Below, piece by piece: positions 18,032 to 28,793 of a stretch of 64,000 nucleotides of DNA. Both the position numbers and the translations under genes were made by a program. The notes below the pieces were generated by a model, which made no database searches, had not been told where the DNA came from, and saw only the letters and a list, made by a program, of their open reading frames with translations. Each line of letters begins with the position of its first letter. Positions within the stretch are counted from its first letter, which is position 1. Source of the stretch: Moraxella osloensis (GTDB lineage Bacteria; Pseudomonadota; Gammaproteobacteria; Pseudomonadales; Moraxellaceae); assembly GCF_001553955.1 (NCBI RefSeq), contig NZ_CP014234.1, forward strand, positions 1,984,001 through 2,048,000, written 5' to 3'.

Positions 18032-18286
18032 ATGAATTCACCAGAAGCACAAACCAAACACGTTAATTTAGGCGACAAATCTGCCGAGTTCGTCGATCGT
18101 CGTAACCAACCGGGACAAGCGTTCGATGATAATGTCAATGAACATACCATTGGCGGGGACGTGGTTGGTAATGAACAGCTAAAAAGCGACACCATTAATG
18201 AGCGCAATCTTTATACTACCCCGGAAAATGCCCAAAAACGCACTATAAATCCTGATGGCTCTATTCCAAGCGTTGGTAGTGAGTGA
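18032..18286 (+). CDS. small hydrophilic protein, third of the trio
   Basis: The 84-residue protein is charged and polar throughout (NSPEAQTKHVNLGDKSAEF, then DDNVNEHTIGGDVVGNEQL and TINPDGSIPSVGSE) without a hydrophobic core of any length. I start it at the ATG at 18032 because AAAAAGGAA lies 7 bases upstream; in-frame codons at 17999 and 18026 are upstream but less well placed. The family is unknown. A hairpin at 18341-18379 closes the cluster and also faces miaE, which converges from the other side. Confidence 0.6.
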   Translation: MNSPEAQTKHVNLGDKSAEFVDRRNQPGQAFDDNVNEHTIGGDVVGNEQLKSDTINERNLYTTPENAQKRTINPDGSIPSVGSE

Positions 18287-18340
18287 GAGTAAGTGGCAGT
18301 AAGTCAGTTTAAGGATTAAATTGTAATAGCTAACCATAAC

Positions 18341-18379
18341 AGCTAACCATCCATCCCCATTTGATGGTTAGCTTTTTTT
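18341..18379. terminator. terminator between the hydrophilic-protein cluster and miaE
   Basis: An 11-bp perfect stem AGCTAACCATC/GATGGTTAGCT is followed by seven T on the + strand. The convergent miaE gene ends at 18402. Confidence 0.9.
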
Positions 18380-18401
18380 ATCCTTACAGTCTACAAAAAC
18401 C

Positions 18402-19133
18402 TCACGCAATCCAACTCGGTATACCACTATGAAAGCGTAATTCATCATCGGGTTCATTGATGAGCTGCGCCTCTACTTGACGAAAAAACACCACCCGCGC
18501 ATCAATCGGCTCGTCACTGATACTTTGCGCCAATGCCAAATAATCTTCAAAATGGCGACTTTCTGATTTTAGCAAATAGCGATAATATTTTGCCAAACGC
18601 TCATCCTCAATCACTTGTGACAGTGCCCAAAAACGTTCACACGATCGGGCTTCGATGAAAGCACCAATAATTAACGTGTCTATCATCGCTTGCGGCTCGT
18701 AAGTGCGTTTATGTTTGAGCATACCTGCAGCGTAGCGACCTGCAGCAATATGTTGCCACGCTTGTCCACGCTCTGCCATCAATCCTATTACTTGCTCATA
18801 ATGGAGCATTTCTTCGCGAATCAGCTGAGCAAGCTTTAATTGCAGCTCGGTATGCGACATATAGCGAAAAATCAAATTCATCGCGGTGCCTGCGGCTTTT
18901 TTTTCACAATTGGCATGATCTTGGATGATAGTCGGCAAATCTGCCATCGCAGCTTTGAGCCACTTATCCGACGTCGTACTACCCAAAAACGCCAAAACAG
19001 GGGTGATATCAATGGGCTTTGGCTGATAGACAGAGTTATCATTATCCAAGTCGATGACGGCTAATTCATCAAAACTGCTGTCCGTTTGTACTGTGGTATT
19101 GATAAGAGCGGAATTTGACAAGGGATTACTCAC
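18402..19133 (-). CDS. miaE: tRNA-(ms2io6A37) hydroxylase MiaE
   Basis: MiaE is a non-heme di-iron enzyme that hydroxylates the isopentenyl group of ms2i6A37 in tRNA. The 243-residue protein has the ferritin-like iron ligands: CEKKAAGTAMNLIFRY, REEMLHYEQV, IGAFIEARSCERF and LKSESRHFEDYLALA. The C-terminal RFHSGIPSW is typical. The first 40 residues are an acidic extension. The likely start is a GTG at 19133 with no clear ribosome site; a shorter start is possible. It stands alone, facing the hydrophilic-protein trio. Confidence 0.92.
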   Translation of the reverse strand: MSNPLSNSALINTTVQTDSSFDELAVIDLDNDNSVYQPKPIDITPVLAFLGSTTSDKWLKAAMADLPTIIQDHANCEKKAAGTAMNLIFRYMSHTELQLKLAQLIREEMLHYEQVIGLMAERGQAWQHIAAGRYAAGMLKHKRTYEPQAMIDTLIIGAFIEARSCERFWALSQVIEDERLAKYYRYLLKSESRHFEDYLALAQSISDEPIDARVVFFRQVEAQLINEPDDELRFHSGIPSWIA

Positions 19134-19318
19134 TTATTGACACGTTAATAAAGTGATATTTTACCAAAAATCAGCGATAAAACCCTTAGCACAAAAATTT
19201 ATATATAACGATTATTTAAAAAATAAATAGTTTTTATTTCTTTATTTTTATAAATGATATTCGTATAATCAAATGTGAATTTTTTGCTATTTTAGGTCAA
19301 AACATAAGGAAAAATGCC

Positions 19319-21496
19319 ATGTCAGAACGCGTTCAAAAGGGTAGTCTAGCGATTGATACACAGCTTTATAACTTCATTGCCAATGAAGTTACGCCAGTCG
19401 TGGGCATCGATAACGAAAAATATTGGCAAGAATTTGAAAAAATTGTCCAAACATTCCAACCCCGTAATAAAGCATTGTTGGCAAAACGTGACGAGATTCA
19501 AACCCAAATCGATGACTGGCATGACAAAAACCCCGCTAGCAACGGTCAAATCGACAAAGCCGCTTATACCCAATTTTTAAAAGACATCAACTACATCGTC
19601 CCAGAAGGCGATGACTTTTTGGTTGAGACCCAAAACGTGGATGACGAAATCGCCCATATCGCAGGCCCACAGTTGGTGGTACCTGTACGCAATGCCCGTT
19701 ATGCGCTAAACGCAGCAAATGCGCGTTGGGGCAGCTTGTATGATGCGCTATATGGTACCGATGTCATCGATGAAACCAATGGTGCAGAAAAAGGCAAAGG
19801 CTACAACCCTGTTCGTGGTGCCGAAGTCGTAAAATACGCCAAAAACTTCTTGGATAGCAACTTTGCCTTAGCAGAGGGCAAATATGCTGACGTCACCGGT
19901 TTTAAGGTTGAAGACGGTAAATTAGTGATACGCCAAGGTGACAAAACTACCTCACTAGCCCAGTCAGAAAAATTCGCGGGTTTTTTAGGTGATGCGGCCA
20001 ATCCAACGGGTATTTTACTGAAAAACAACGGCCTACATGCCGAAATCCAAATCGACCCATCAAGCCATGTGGGTAAAGATGACCCTGCAGGCATCAAAGA
20101 TGTCTTGATGGAAGCCGCGGTTACCACCATTCAAGACTGTGAAGACTCAGTCGCTGCCGTTGACGCCGAAGAGAAAGTAGAAGTATATCGCAACTGGTTT
20201 GGGTTGATGAAAGGCGACCTGAAAGACAGCTTTGAAAAAAATGGCAAACAAACCACTCGTACCATGAACCCCGACCGTGAATACACCGCGCCAGATGGTG
20301 GCAAAATCACCTTGCACGGCCGTTCAGTGATGCTGATTCGTAACGTCGGTCACTTGATGACCAACCCCGCGATTTTAGTCGATTTTGAAGGTAAGCAAGA
20401 AGAAATTTATGAAGGTATCATGGATGCGCTAATCACACCACTGTGTAGCCTGCCAGATATCTTGGGTAAAAACAGCTTAAGCAATTCACGTACAGGTTCA
20501 ATGTATATCGTAAAACCAAAAATGCATGGCCCTGAAGAAGTACAATTTACAGTTGACTTGTTTGCCGCGGTTGAAAAAGCGTTAGACCTACCCGAGAATA
20601 CCTTAAAAGTCGGTATCATGGATGAAGAGCGCCGCACGACCGTTAACTTAAAAGAATGTATCCGCGTTGCCAAAGACCGCGTTATCTTTATTAACACAGG
20701 CTTTATGGATCGTACCGGTGATGAGATGCACACCAGTATGAAAGCCGGTCCCTTTGTCCGTAAAAACGACATGAAAAATACCGATTGGCTCAATGCTTAT
20801 GAGCGTTGGAACGTAGACATGGGCGTCAAATTGGGCTTACCTGGTAAAGCGCAAATAGGTAAAGGTATGTGGGCAAAACCTGACAACATGAAAGAAATGG
20901 TTGCCACCAAGTCCAATCATCCAAAATCAGGCGCGACTTGTGCCTGGGTACCATCACCAACAGGCGCGACGCTTCACGCCATGCACTACCATGAAACCAA
21001 CGTCATGGACGTGTTAGATAATATCAAAGACCGCGAGCCTGCCAAGCTAGATGACATTTTGACCGTGCCACTTGCTACGGATACCAACTGGACAGATGAG
21101 CAAAAAACTGCCGAGCTTGAAAATAACATTCAAGGTATCTTAGGATATGTAGCGCGCTGGGTCGACCAAGGGGTTGGCTGTTCTAAGGTACTAGATATTG
21201 ACGACGTTGCCTTGATGGAAGACCGCGCTACCTTACGTATTTCAAGTCAGCACGTCGCCAACTGGTTAGAGCACGGTATTGTCACGCCTGAGCAAGTCGA
21301 TGATGTGTTAAAGCGTATGGCAAAAATGGTCGATGAGCAAAGCAAAGACGATCCAGCCTATATCCCAATGGCAAATGACTACAATACCTATGCGTATAAC
21401 GCTGCTCGTGATTTGATTTTCAAAGGCAATGTACAGCCAAATGGCTATACTGAACCATTACTACATCAAGCACGACTAAACTTAAAAGCAAAATAA
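19319..21496 (+). CDS. glcB: malate synthase G
   Basis: GlcB condenses glyoxylate with acetyl-CoA to malate. The 725-residue length is exactly that of the G isoform. Recognisable blocks include [40 protein letters not shown] and the late [14 protein letters not shown] region, ending in [18 protein letters not shown]. Together with aceA at 54015 it completes the glyoxylate shunt, although the two genes are 32 kb apart. The ATG follows AAGGAAAA. The gene stands alone with a strong terminator. Confidence 0.97.
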   Translation: MSERVQKGSLAIDTQLYNFIANEVTPVVGIDNEKYWQEFEKIVQTFQPRNKALLAKRDEIQTQIDDWHDKNPASNGQIDKAAYTQFLKDINYIVPEGDDFLVETQNVDDEIAHIAGPQLVVPVRNARYALNAANARWGSLYDALYGTDVIDETNGAEKGKGYNPVRGAEVVKYAKNFLDSNFALAEGKYADVTGFKVEDGKLVIRQGDKTTSLAQSEKFAGFLGDAANPTGILLKNNGLHAEIQIDPSSHVGKDDPAGIKDVLMEAAVTTIQDCEDSVAAVDAEEKVEVYRNWFGLMKGDLKDSFEKNGKQTTRTMNPDREYTAPDGGKITLHGRSVMLIRNVGHLMTNPAILVDFEGKQEEIYEGIMDALITPLCSLPDILGKNSLSNSRTGSMYIVKPKMHGPEEVQFTVDLFAAVEKALDLPENTLKVGIMDEERRTTVNLKECIRVAKDRVIFINTGFMDRTGDEMHTSMKAGPFVRKNDMKNTDWLNAYERWNVDMGVKLGLPGKAQIGKGMWAKPDNMKEMVATKSNHPKSGATCAWVPSPTGATLHAMHYHETNVMDVLDNIKDREPAKLDDILTVPLATDTNWTDEQKTAELENNIQGILGYVARWVDQGVGCSKVLDIDDVALMEDRATLRISSQHVANWLEHGIVTPEQVDDVLKRMAKMVDEQSKDDPAYIPMANDYNTYAYNAARDLIFKGNVQPNGYTEPLLHQARLNLKAK

Positions 21497-21527
21497 GTTT
21501 TTTATTTAGCCAAGATATTAACATCAT

Positions 21528-21561
21528 AAAAACCATCAGATTTGTAACTGGTGGTTTTTTT
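21528..21561 (+). terminator. terminator after glcB
   Basis: A 12-bp stem AAAAACCATCAG/CTGGTGGTTTTT (one G-T pair) with an 8-base loop ends in T-run. Confidence 0.9.
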
Positions 21562-21575
21562 ATGGCATAGAAATA

Positions 21576-21605
21576 TTGCAAAATGTTTCAGAATGAATTA
21601 CTCTA
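21576..21605 (+). promoter_or_regulatory. conserved porin upstream element 1 (possible promoter)
   Basis: TTGCAAAATGTTTCAGAAT at 21576-21594 recurs almost unchanged before the other two porins (23029, 24565). TTGCAA could be a -35 with a weak -10 about 16-17 bases later. It lies about 140 bases before the porin start codon. Confidence 0.45.
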
Positions 21606-21736
21606 ATTTCACAATTAAATTTAGATTCTGTTAACTGTTTCATTGTTTTGTAACAAATTGTTGGCAAAATCTATCTATACAAAAGAATTGCTACGCATCT
21701 GTGTAGTTTCACCTAGGATACTGTGGAGAAATCCTT

Positions 21737-22858
21737 ATGAAAAAAATCGCAATCGCTTCAGCCATCGCTCTAGCTTCAATCACTGCTGCCCATGCTGCGC
21801 CAACTGTATATGGTAAAGCATTTTTGACTTTGGATTATATGAGCACTGACTACGAAGCATCAAACAAGTCAGATGAAGATACATTTAAACTTACCTCTAA
21901 TCAATCACGTATCGGTTTTAAAGGTGACGACGATTTAACTGACACCACTAAACTTATTTATCAATTAGAATATCAAATCAACCCTGATGACGATAGCCAA
22001 CAGTTTAAATCACGTAATACTTATGTAGGTTTAGCCCACAACACTTTAGGTACTGTACTAGCGGGACGCCATGATACCCCATTGAGACTTGCACAAAACA
22101 AAGTTGACGTATTTAATGATACTTTATTTGATATGGCAAATGCAGGGGTTTCAGGTGAAAATCGTGCTAACAATACGTTAGCCTATCAATCACCTGCCAT
22201 TGTTGGTATGCCAGTGAGTTTTATGGCAGCTACTGCTTTATCTGAAACTGATACAGATGGTGACGTTCTAGTAACCGCTAAGACTGAGGCTGTTAAAAAT
22301 GCTGACGGTACAATTAAAACTCCTGAAAAACCTGCAGTCTACCGCGATAGAAAAGTAAAAGATAATGGCTATTCATTGTCATTAGCCTATGACCAAAATG
22401 GAATTTATTTAGGTGGTGCCTATGATAAAGACATGGGTGCTAATAATGTAAATACTGGCGTGATTGATAATACGTGGCGTTTGGTTGCTGGTCTAGATAT
22501 GGGTAAAATGAATATGGTTCCTGGCTTAACTTTAGGTGCTCTATACCAACAAAGCCAATACTACGATAACTATAGCATCGTTAACAACAACCGCGTTAAC
22601 AAAGCCAGTGAAGATGAAAAATCTTGGCTTATTAGTGGTAAATATAAAATCACTGATACCCCTTGGGCAGTTAAAGCACAGTATGTTAATACCACTGACG
22701 AAAAAGGCGTAAAAGATGCTGATGTAAATGAAATCGCAGTTGGTGGAGAATATGCATTCAACAAAGCCACAACCGGTCACATCTATGCAGGGCAAATCAG
22801 CCGTGACAATAACAAAGATGACTTGATTGTAGGTACAGGTATTGAATACAAGTTCTAA
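21737..22858 (+). CDS. outer-membrane porin 1
   Basis: The 373-residue protein starts with a signal peptide (about 1-20, cleaved after AHA) and matures as APTVYGKAFLTLDY. It has alternating beta strands, the SRIGFKGDDDL motif, LIYQLEYQINPDDD, TYVGLAHNTLGTVLAGRHD and the terminal aromatic residue in GTGIEYKF. This is a Gram-negative trimeric general porin of the Neisseria/Moraxellaceae type (OmpC-like). Residues about 175-215 form a Lys/Pro-rich loop absent from porin 2. It is the first of three tandem paralogues; its end and terminator are nearly identical to those of porin 2. Confidence 0.92.
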   Translation: MKKIAIASAIALASITAAHAAPTVYGKAFLTLDYMSTDYEASNKSDEDTFKLTSNQSRIGFKGDDDLTDTTKLIYQLEYQINPDDDSQQFKSRNTYVGLAHNTLGTVLAGRHDTPLRLAQNKVDVFNDTLFDMANAGVSGENRANNTLAYQSPAIVGMPVSFMAATALSETDTDGDVLVTAKTEAVKNADGTIKTPEKPAVYRDRKVKDNGYSLSLAYDQNGIYLGGAYDKDMGANNVNTGVIDNTWRLVAGLDMGKMNMVPGLTLGALYQQSQYYDNYSIVNNNRVNKASEDEKSWLISGKYKITDTPWAVKAQYVNTTDEKGVKDADVNEIAVGGEYAFNKATTGHIYAGQISRDNNKDDLIVGTGIEYKF

Positions 22859-22882
22859 TATATCTAACTTTTAGATTGCTGT

Positions 22883-22918
22883 AAAAGCTAACTAATTATT
22901 TAGTTAGCTTTTTTATTT
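22883..22918 (+). terminator. terminator after porin 1
   Basis: A 12-bp stem AAAAGCTAACTA/TAGTTAGCTTTT with loop ATTATT and T-tail. The same hairpin and its surroundings are repeated after porin 2. Confidence 0.9.
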
Positions 22919-23028
22919 TCATTAACGCTAAAAAATTAATTAAAAAAAATATGATTTAATACTAGAAAGAATATTATGTCACTAAGATTAAAAATAAACT
23001 TACAATCACGTAAAAATTAAAAAAACTA

Positions 23029-23059
23029 TTGCAAAATATTTCAGAATTGATATTCTATA
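23029..23059 (+). promoter_or_regulatory. conserved porin upstream element 2 (possible promoter)
   Basis: TTGCAAAATATTTCAGAAT at 23029-23047 is followed by TATTCT at 16-base spacing, a plausible sigma-70 promoter. If it is used, porin 2 has a leader of about 320 bases. The 521-base gap 22859-23379 holds the porin 1 terminator, this element, a 111-base insertion and a segment shared with the porin 3 leader. Confidence 0.5.
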
Positions 23060-23161
23060 AGGGAGAAGTATGAATTTAGTAACAAAAATGATGGTAATGT
23101 AATTTATTGCTAGGATTGTTGCTAGATTTATACAATTAATAGTTGACGCTATTAATATAGT

Positions 23162-23272
23162 GAAAACTGAATTATATCGAACAGGGTCGTTCGTGGTAGG
23201 CCTGTCGAACCATAACGACCGTTACCCTTAGACAAGCTCAGGGCAAACGGTGCTTACTATAATTTAGGATTG
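23162..23272. mobile_element. 111-bp insertion in the porin 2 leader, REP/MITE-like
   Basis: The leaders of porins 2 and 3 align except for this block, which interrupts porin 2 only and is bounded by AATATAGT on both sides (23154-23161 and 23273-23280). Inside are two dyads: GGTCGTT/AACGACC (23185-23191, 23214-23220) enclosing GTTCG/CGAAC, and a CCCTTAGACAAGCTCAGGG block. The latter resembles the CCCTTCGACAAGCTCAGGG intergenic repeats found in many proteobacteria. No coding capacity. Confidence 0.65.
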
Positions 23273-23379
23273 AATATAGTAATCAAAGTAATAGTTTTCT
23301 TGCTTTGGTTATTCGGAGAGATAGTGGTGCTGACAAGTCACCAGTTATCTATAATTTGTTTTTACTGATAGAGGGACCT

Positions 23380-24411
23380 ATGAAAAAATTACTTTTAGCC
23401 ACAGCCGTCGCTACACTTTCAGTTTCTGCTGCCCATGCTGCGCCAACTGTTTATGGTAAAGTATTTTTGACAGCTGACTACACTGATACGAATTACGATG
23501 ATAACTACCGTGCCAGTGCTACTGCAACTTCAGCACCTAATGACGAAAGTACAGTCAAACTAAACTCAAACGCATCACGTATTGGGTTTAAAGGTAGCGA
23601 GGAGTTAACTGACACCACTAAACTTATTTACCAATTAGAATATCAAATCAACCCTGATGACGATAGCCAACAGTTTAGATCACGTGATACTTATATCGGC
23701 TTAGCCCACAACACTTTAGGTACTTTAATTGCGGGTCGTCATGACACCCCATTTAAATTGGCTAAAGGCAATGCCGACGTATTCAATGCTAATGCTGATA
23801 CTTTGAGTATTTATAATCCCGGTCCACGTGGGTATACCAACCTAGGTGAATACCGTGCTAACAATATGGTGGCTTATAAATCACCGACCATTGTTGGTAT
23901 GCCAGTGACTTTTACAGCGGCTGTTAGCTTGTCTGAAGTTGATAAAGATACTGACAGTCCTGCTACCGAAAAAGATGAAGGTGCGAACGGTTATTCTGCT
24001 TCATTGGTTTATGATCAAAATGGTGTTTATTTAGCCGCAGGTTATGACAATAACATGGGTGTTGAAGATTCAGCATGGCGTCTAGCAGGCACCTTCGATA
24101 TGGGTAAAATGAATATGGTTCAAGGTTTAACCCTTGGTGCACTATATCAACAAGCTGATGTTTATGGCTATTCTGATGATTCTGAATCTTGGTTGATTTC
24201 AGGTAAATACAAAATCGCTAATACACCTTGGACTGCAAAAGCCCAATATATCGACACTGATTTTGGTGACAATGATAGCTCAGAAGTTGCTGTAGGTGGC
24301 GAGTATGCCTTCAATAAAGCGACCACGGGTCACATCTATGCTGGACAAGTTAAAGCAGATAACTTCAAAGATGTAACTATCGTTGGTACAGGTATTGAAT
24401 ACAAGTTCTAA
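23380..24411 (+). CDS. outer-membrane porin 2
   Basis: The 343-residue precursor has a signal peptide MKKLLLATAVATLSVSAAHA, then APTVYGKVFLTADY. It shares with porin 1 the blocks LIYQLEYQINPDDDSQQF and the last 40 residues, ending GTGIEYKF, while the middle loops differ. It is an outer-membrane diffusion pore for small solutes. The ATG at 23380 has GAGGGA just upstream; the 25 codons before it belong to the leader and are not part of the protein. The leader and signal peptide DNA are shared with porin 3, whereas the 3' end is shared with porin 1, as expected if the tandem genes exchange segments. Confidence 0.92.
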   Translation: MKKLLLATAVATLSVSAAHAAPTVYGKVFLTADYTDTNYDDNYRASATATSAPNDESTVKLNSNASRIGFKGSEELTDTTKLIYQLEYQINPDDDSQQFRSRDTYIGLAHNTLGTLIAGRHDTPFKLAKGNADVFNANADTLSIYNPGPRGYTNLGEYRANNMVAYKSPTIVGMPVTFTAAVSLSEVDKDTDSPATEKDEGANGYSASLVYDQNGVYLAAGYDNNMGVEDSAWRLAGTFDMGKMNMVQGLTLGALYQQADVYGYSDDSESWLISGKYKIANTPWTAKAQYIDTDFGDNDSSEVAVGGEYAFNKATTGHIYAGQVKADNFKDVTIVGTGIEYKF

Positions 24412-24435
24412 TATATCTAACTTTTAGATTGCTGT

Positions 24436-24471
24436 AAAAGCTAACTAATTATTTAGTTAGCTTTTTTATTG
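24436..24471 (+). terminator. terminator after porin 2 (copy of the porin 1 terminator)
   Basis: Same 12-bp stem AAAAGCTAACTA/TAGTTAGCTTTT and loop as after porin 1. Identity extends upstream through the stop codon into the coding sequence. Confidence 0.9.
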
Positions 24472-24564
24472 GAAGAATGACGTTCGCTATTATCTTGACA
24501 AAAATCAACAATTATCAATTTGATTAAAAATAAATCACAATTGATATAAAAAGTGTAAAAACTA

Positions 24565-24594
24565 TTGCAAAATATTTCAAAATTGTTATCCTAG
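24565..24594 (+). promoter_or_regulatory. conserved porin upstream element 3 (possible promoter)
   Basis: TTGCAAAATATTTCAAAAT at 24565-24583 is followed by TATCCT at 16-base spacing. The 384-base gap 24412-24795 contains the porin 2 terminator, this element, and a leader homologous to that of porin 2 but without the 111-base insertion. Confidence 0.5.
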
Positions 24595-24795
24595 TATTTA
24601 GAAGTATGATTTTAGTAATTAGTAAGAATAAATTGTAAATATATTCAAACTTTATTGCTAGATTTATACAATTAATAGTTGACGCTATTAATAGTAACCA
24701 AAGTAATAGTTTTCTTGCTTTGGTTATTCGGAGAGGTAGTGGTGCTGACAAGTCACCAGTTATCTAAAATTTGTTTTTACTGATAGAGATGACCT

Positions 24796-25884
24796 ATGAA
24801 AAAATTACTTTTAGCCACAGCCGTCGCTGCACTTTCAGTTTCTGCTGCCCATGCTGCTCCAACAGTTTACGGTAACGTTCTATTAACTACTGACTATGTT
24901 GATGGTAACTTAACAGTAAAGAAAGATGGTAATAAATTAATCGATGAAGATTATAGTACCACTCAACTAAATTCTACAGGTTCAAGTAATCTTACAGGTT
25001 CACGTATCGGTTTTAAAGGTGCGGAAGCATTAACAGCCAATACTGATGTAGTTTACCAATTAGAATATGGTATTGATGTTGATGCGGACCAAGGTCGAAA
25101 CTTCCGTTCACGCGATACTTATATTGGTCTATCAAACAAACAATATGGTACTTTAGTTGCTGGTCGTTTGTCTGCAATCGATGATAATATCAATTACGCA
25201 GGTCAAACTGTAAGTCTATATGACACCTATAGCACAGGTTTCAGCGTCGAAGCTGCTGATGAAGAAACAGCAGATATTTTAGGTGTTGACGAAGGCGAGA
25301 CAGTAAAATTAGGCTTGGCATTTTGGGACGGTAATCGCGCTAACAATTCCCTTGCTTACTTCTCTCCATCATACAATGGTCTTCAGTTCATGGGCATGTA
25401 TGTTATGGAAGAAAAAAATTCAACTGATTTATGGACTGAATCAGAAGCATTCGGTGCAGGCTTAAAATATGAGCCAACTAACCAACCTTTCCGTGCAGGT
25501 GCTACTTATATCAAATCTAGCGACTTCAGCACTGCGCGCGTAAGTGGCGCATTTGATGTAAATGCTGCTACTACATTAGGCGCACTATATCAAGTTACAG
25601 ATTTAGATGAAGATAAAAATGAGAACTTATTTACTCTAAGCGGCTCATACGCAATTCCTGCTACAAAATGGAAAGCTTACGCACAAGGCGATATAGTAAA
25701 AAACATTAGTGGTCTTGATGGCTTAGATGGTTCACGTTTTGTAGTTGGTGGTAAATATGGTTTTAATGCTGCAACAACTGGTCACCTATATACTGGTTAC
25801 AGCAAAATTGAAGCTAGCGAAGATGGTTTTGATCTAGATGCAAGTGGTTTTGGTCTAGGTGCAGGTTTAGAATACAAATTCTAA
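24796..25884 (+). CDS. outer-membrane porin 3
   Basis: This 362-residue porin shares its signal peptide with porin 2 (MKKLLLATAVAALSVSAAHA) but diverges afterwards: VLLTTDYVDGNLTVKKDGNK, GSRIGFKGAEALTANTDVVY, a long acidic loop around 155-180 (EETADILGVDEGETVKL), and the ending FGLGAGLEYKF. It is a porin of the same fold with different loops, so probably different selectivity. The start has GAGATGACCT upstream, slightly altered from the porin 2 site. Its terminator is unrelated to the other two. Confidence 0.92.
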   Translation: MKKLLLATAVAALSVSAAHAAPTVYGNVLLTTDYVDGNLTVKKDGNKLIDEDYSTTQLNSTGSSNLTGSRIGFKGAEALTANTDVVYQLEYGIDVDADQGRNFRSRDTYIGLSNKQYGTLVAGRLSAIDDNINYAGQTVSLYDTYSTGFSVEAADEETADILGVDEGETVKLGLAFWDGNRANNSLAYFSPSYNGLQFMGMYVMEEKNSTDLWTESEAFGAGLKYEPTNQPFRAGATYIKSSDFSTARVSGAFDVNAATTLGALYQVTDLDEDKNENLFTLSGSYAIPATKWKAYAQGDIVKNISGLDGLDGSRFVVGGKYGFNAATTGHLYTGYSKIEASEDGFDLDASGFGLGAGLEYKF

Positions 25885-25905
25885 TATTTACTAGAATTTG
25901 CTATC

Positions 25906-25938
25906 AAAAAATCCACTCAGCGATGAGTGGATTTTTTT
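25906..25938 (+). terminator. terminator after porin 3
   Basis: A 14-bp perfect stem AAAAAATCCACTCA/TGAGTGGATTTTTT with a 4-base loop GCGA. Confidence 0.92.
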
Positions 25939-25998
25939 ATGAGTGAGCGATTTATTGATAAAAATAATTTTTTGCTAAACCTAGGCATTTTCGAGTAA

Positions 25999-27660
<1,662 letters not shown>

Positions 27661-27674
27661 TATTTATGATGCAC

Positions 27675-27706
27675 AAAAAACCATCTGTTACAGGTGGTTT
27701 TTTTTT
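27675..27706 (+). terminator. terminator after pyrG
   Basis: A 13-bp stem AAAAAACCATCTG/CAGGTGGTTTTTT (one wobble pair) with loop TTA, ending in T-run. Confidence 0.88.
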
Positions 27707-27779
27707 AGCCAGCTTCGTATCTAGCCAATTATGCTATAGTGACAATCAATAAAAACTTTGACAACATACTGAGAGCCCT

Positions 27780-28643
27780 ATGACCACTAACTTACCGACA
27801 CCGCAATCTCACATTCAGCTCAATGATATCAGCATCGGCAATGATCAACCGTTTGTGCTGTTTGGCGGCATGAATGTACTAGAAAGCAAAGATTTGGCAT
27901 TTGAAATTGCTGAAAGCTATATTGAAATCTGTAAACGCTTAAATATCGGCTATGTGTTTAAGGCAAGTTTTGATAAAGCCAATCGCTCAAGCTTGTACTC
28001 GTTTCGCGGTCCAGGTCTGGAAAAAGGTATCGAATGGCTACACGATATCAAAAAAACCTTCAATGTGCCCATTATCACTGACGTACACGAACCGTACCAA
28101 GCTGAGCCTGTGGCAGCCGTGGCGGATATTATCCAGTTGCCCGCGTTTTTGAGTCGCCAAACTGACTTGGTAGCAGCGATGGCAAAAACCGGTGCGATTA
28201 TTAATGTCAAAAAAGCACAGTTTTTGGCACCCCATGAGATGAAGCATATCATCAATAAATGCCTTGAAGCCGGTAATGATAAAATCATTTTGTGCGAGCG
28301 TGGCAGTGCGTTTGGTTATAACAATCTCGTTGTCGATATGCTTGGTTTTGACACCATGAAAAAACTGCAGGTTCCCGTGTTTTTTGATGTGACCCATAGC
28401 TTGCAGCAGCCGGGTGCAAGAGCAGACAGTGCAGGCGGTCGCCGAGAACAGATTACCACGTTAGCACGCGCTGGCATGGCAACAGGATTGGCAGGGTTAT
28501 TTTTGGAAGCGCATCCAAATCCTGATGTTGCCAAATGCGATGGTCCTTGTGCGCTGCGGCTGAGCCAGCTTGAGCCGTTCTTAGCCCAGTTAAAACAGCT
28601 TGATACCTTAGTCAAAGGGTTTGAGGTGTTAGATACCCACTAA
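27780..28643 (+). CDS. kdsA: 3-deoxy-8-phosphooctulonate synthase
   Basis: KdsA condenses arabinose 5-phosphate with phosphoenolpyruvate to KDO 8-phosphate for lipopolysaccharide inner core. The 287-residue TIM-barrel protein shows [70 protein letters not shown] and FLEAHPNPD, all standard KdsA blocks. The usual Cys of metal-dependent forms is absent in the first loop (FGGMNV), as in E. coli-type metal-independent enzymes. It follows pyrG and is cut off from eno by the copper cassette. Confidence 0.96.
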   Translation: MTTNLPTPQSHIQLNDISIGNDQPFVLFGGMNVLESKDLAFEIAESYIEICKRLNIGYVFKASFDKANRSSLYSFRGPGLEKGIEWLHDIKKTFNVPIITDVHEPYQAEPVAAVADIIQLPAFLSRQTDLVAAMAKTGAIINVKKAQFLAPHEMKHIINKCLEAGNDKIILCERGSAFGYNNLVVDMLGFDTMKKLQVPVFFDVTHSLQQPGARADSAGGRREQITTLARAGMATGLAGLFLEAHPNPDVAKCDGPCALRLSQLEPFLAQLKQLDTLVKGFEVLDTH

Positions 28644-28676
28644 TTTTTACTCGACCTTTTAACACAAATTTGCAAC

Positions 28677-28720
28677 GCCTCGTTATTAAAATGTTATCAA
28701 TCGATAACGAGGCTTTTTTT
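28677..28720 (+). terminator. terminator after kdsA
   Basis: A 10-bp perfect stem GCCTCGTTAT/ATAACGAGGC with a 17-base loop runs into seven T. It marks the left border of the copper cassette. Confidence 0.9.
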
Positions 28721-28793
28721 GGCTACGTTATAGTGCTAGGTTATAGAACTAGAACAATATTTTATAACCCACAGCATAAATACAGGAATAACC

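Noticed and set aside
24524-24751. 75-aa minus-strand hydrophobic ORF in the porin 3 leader
   Set aside because: It lies in leader DNA shared with porin 2, where the frame is not conserved because of the insertion; AT-rich chance ORF.
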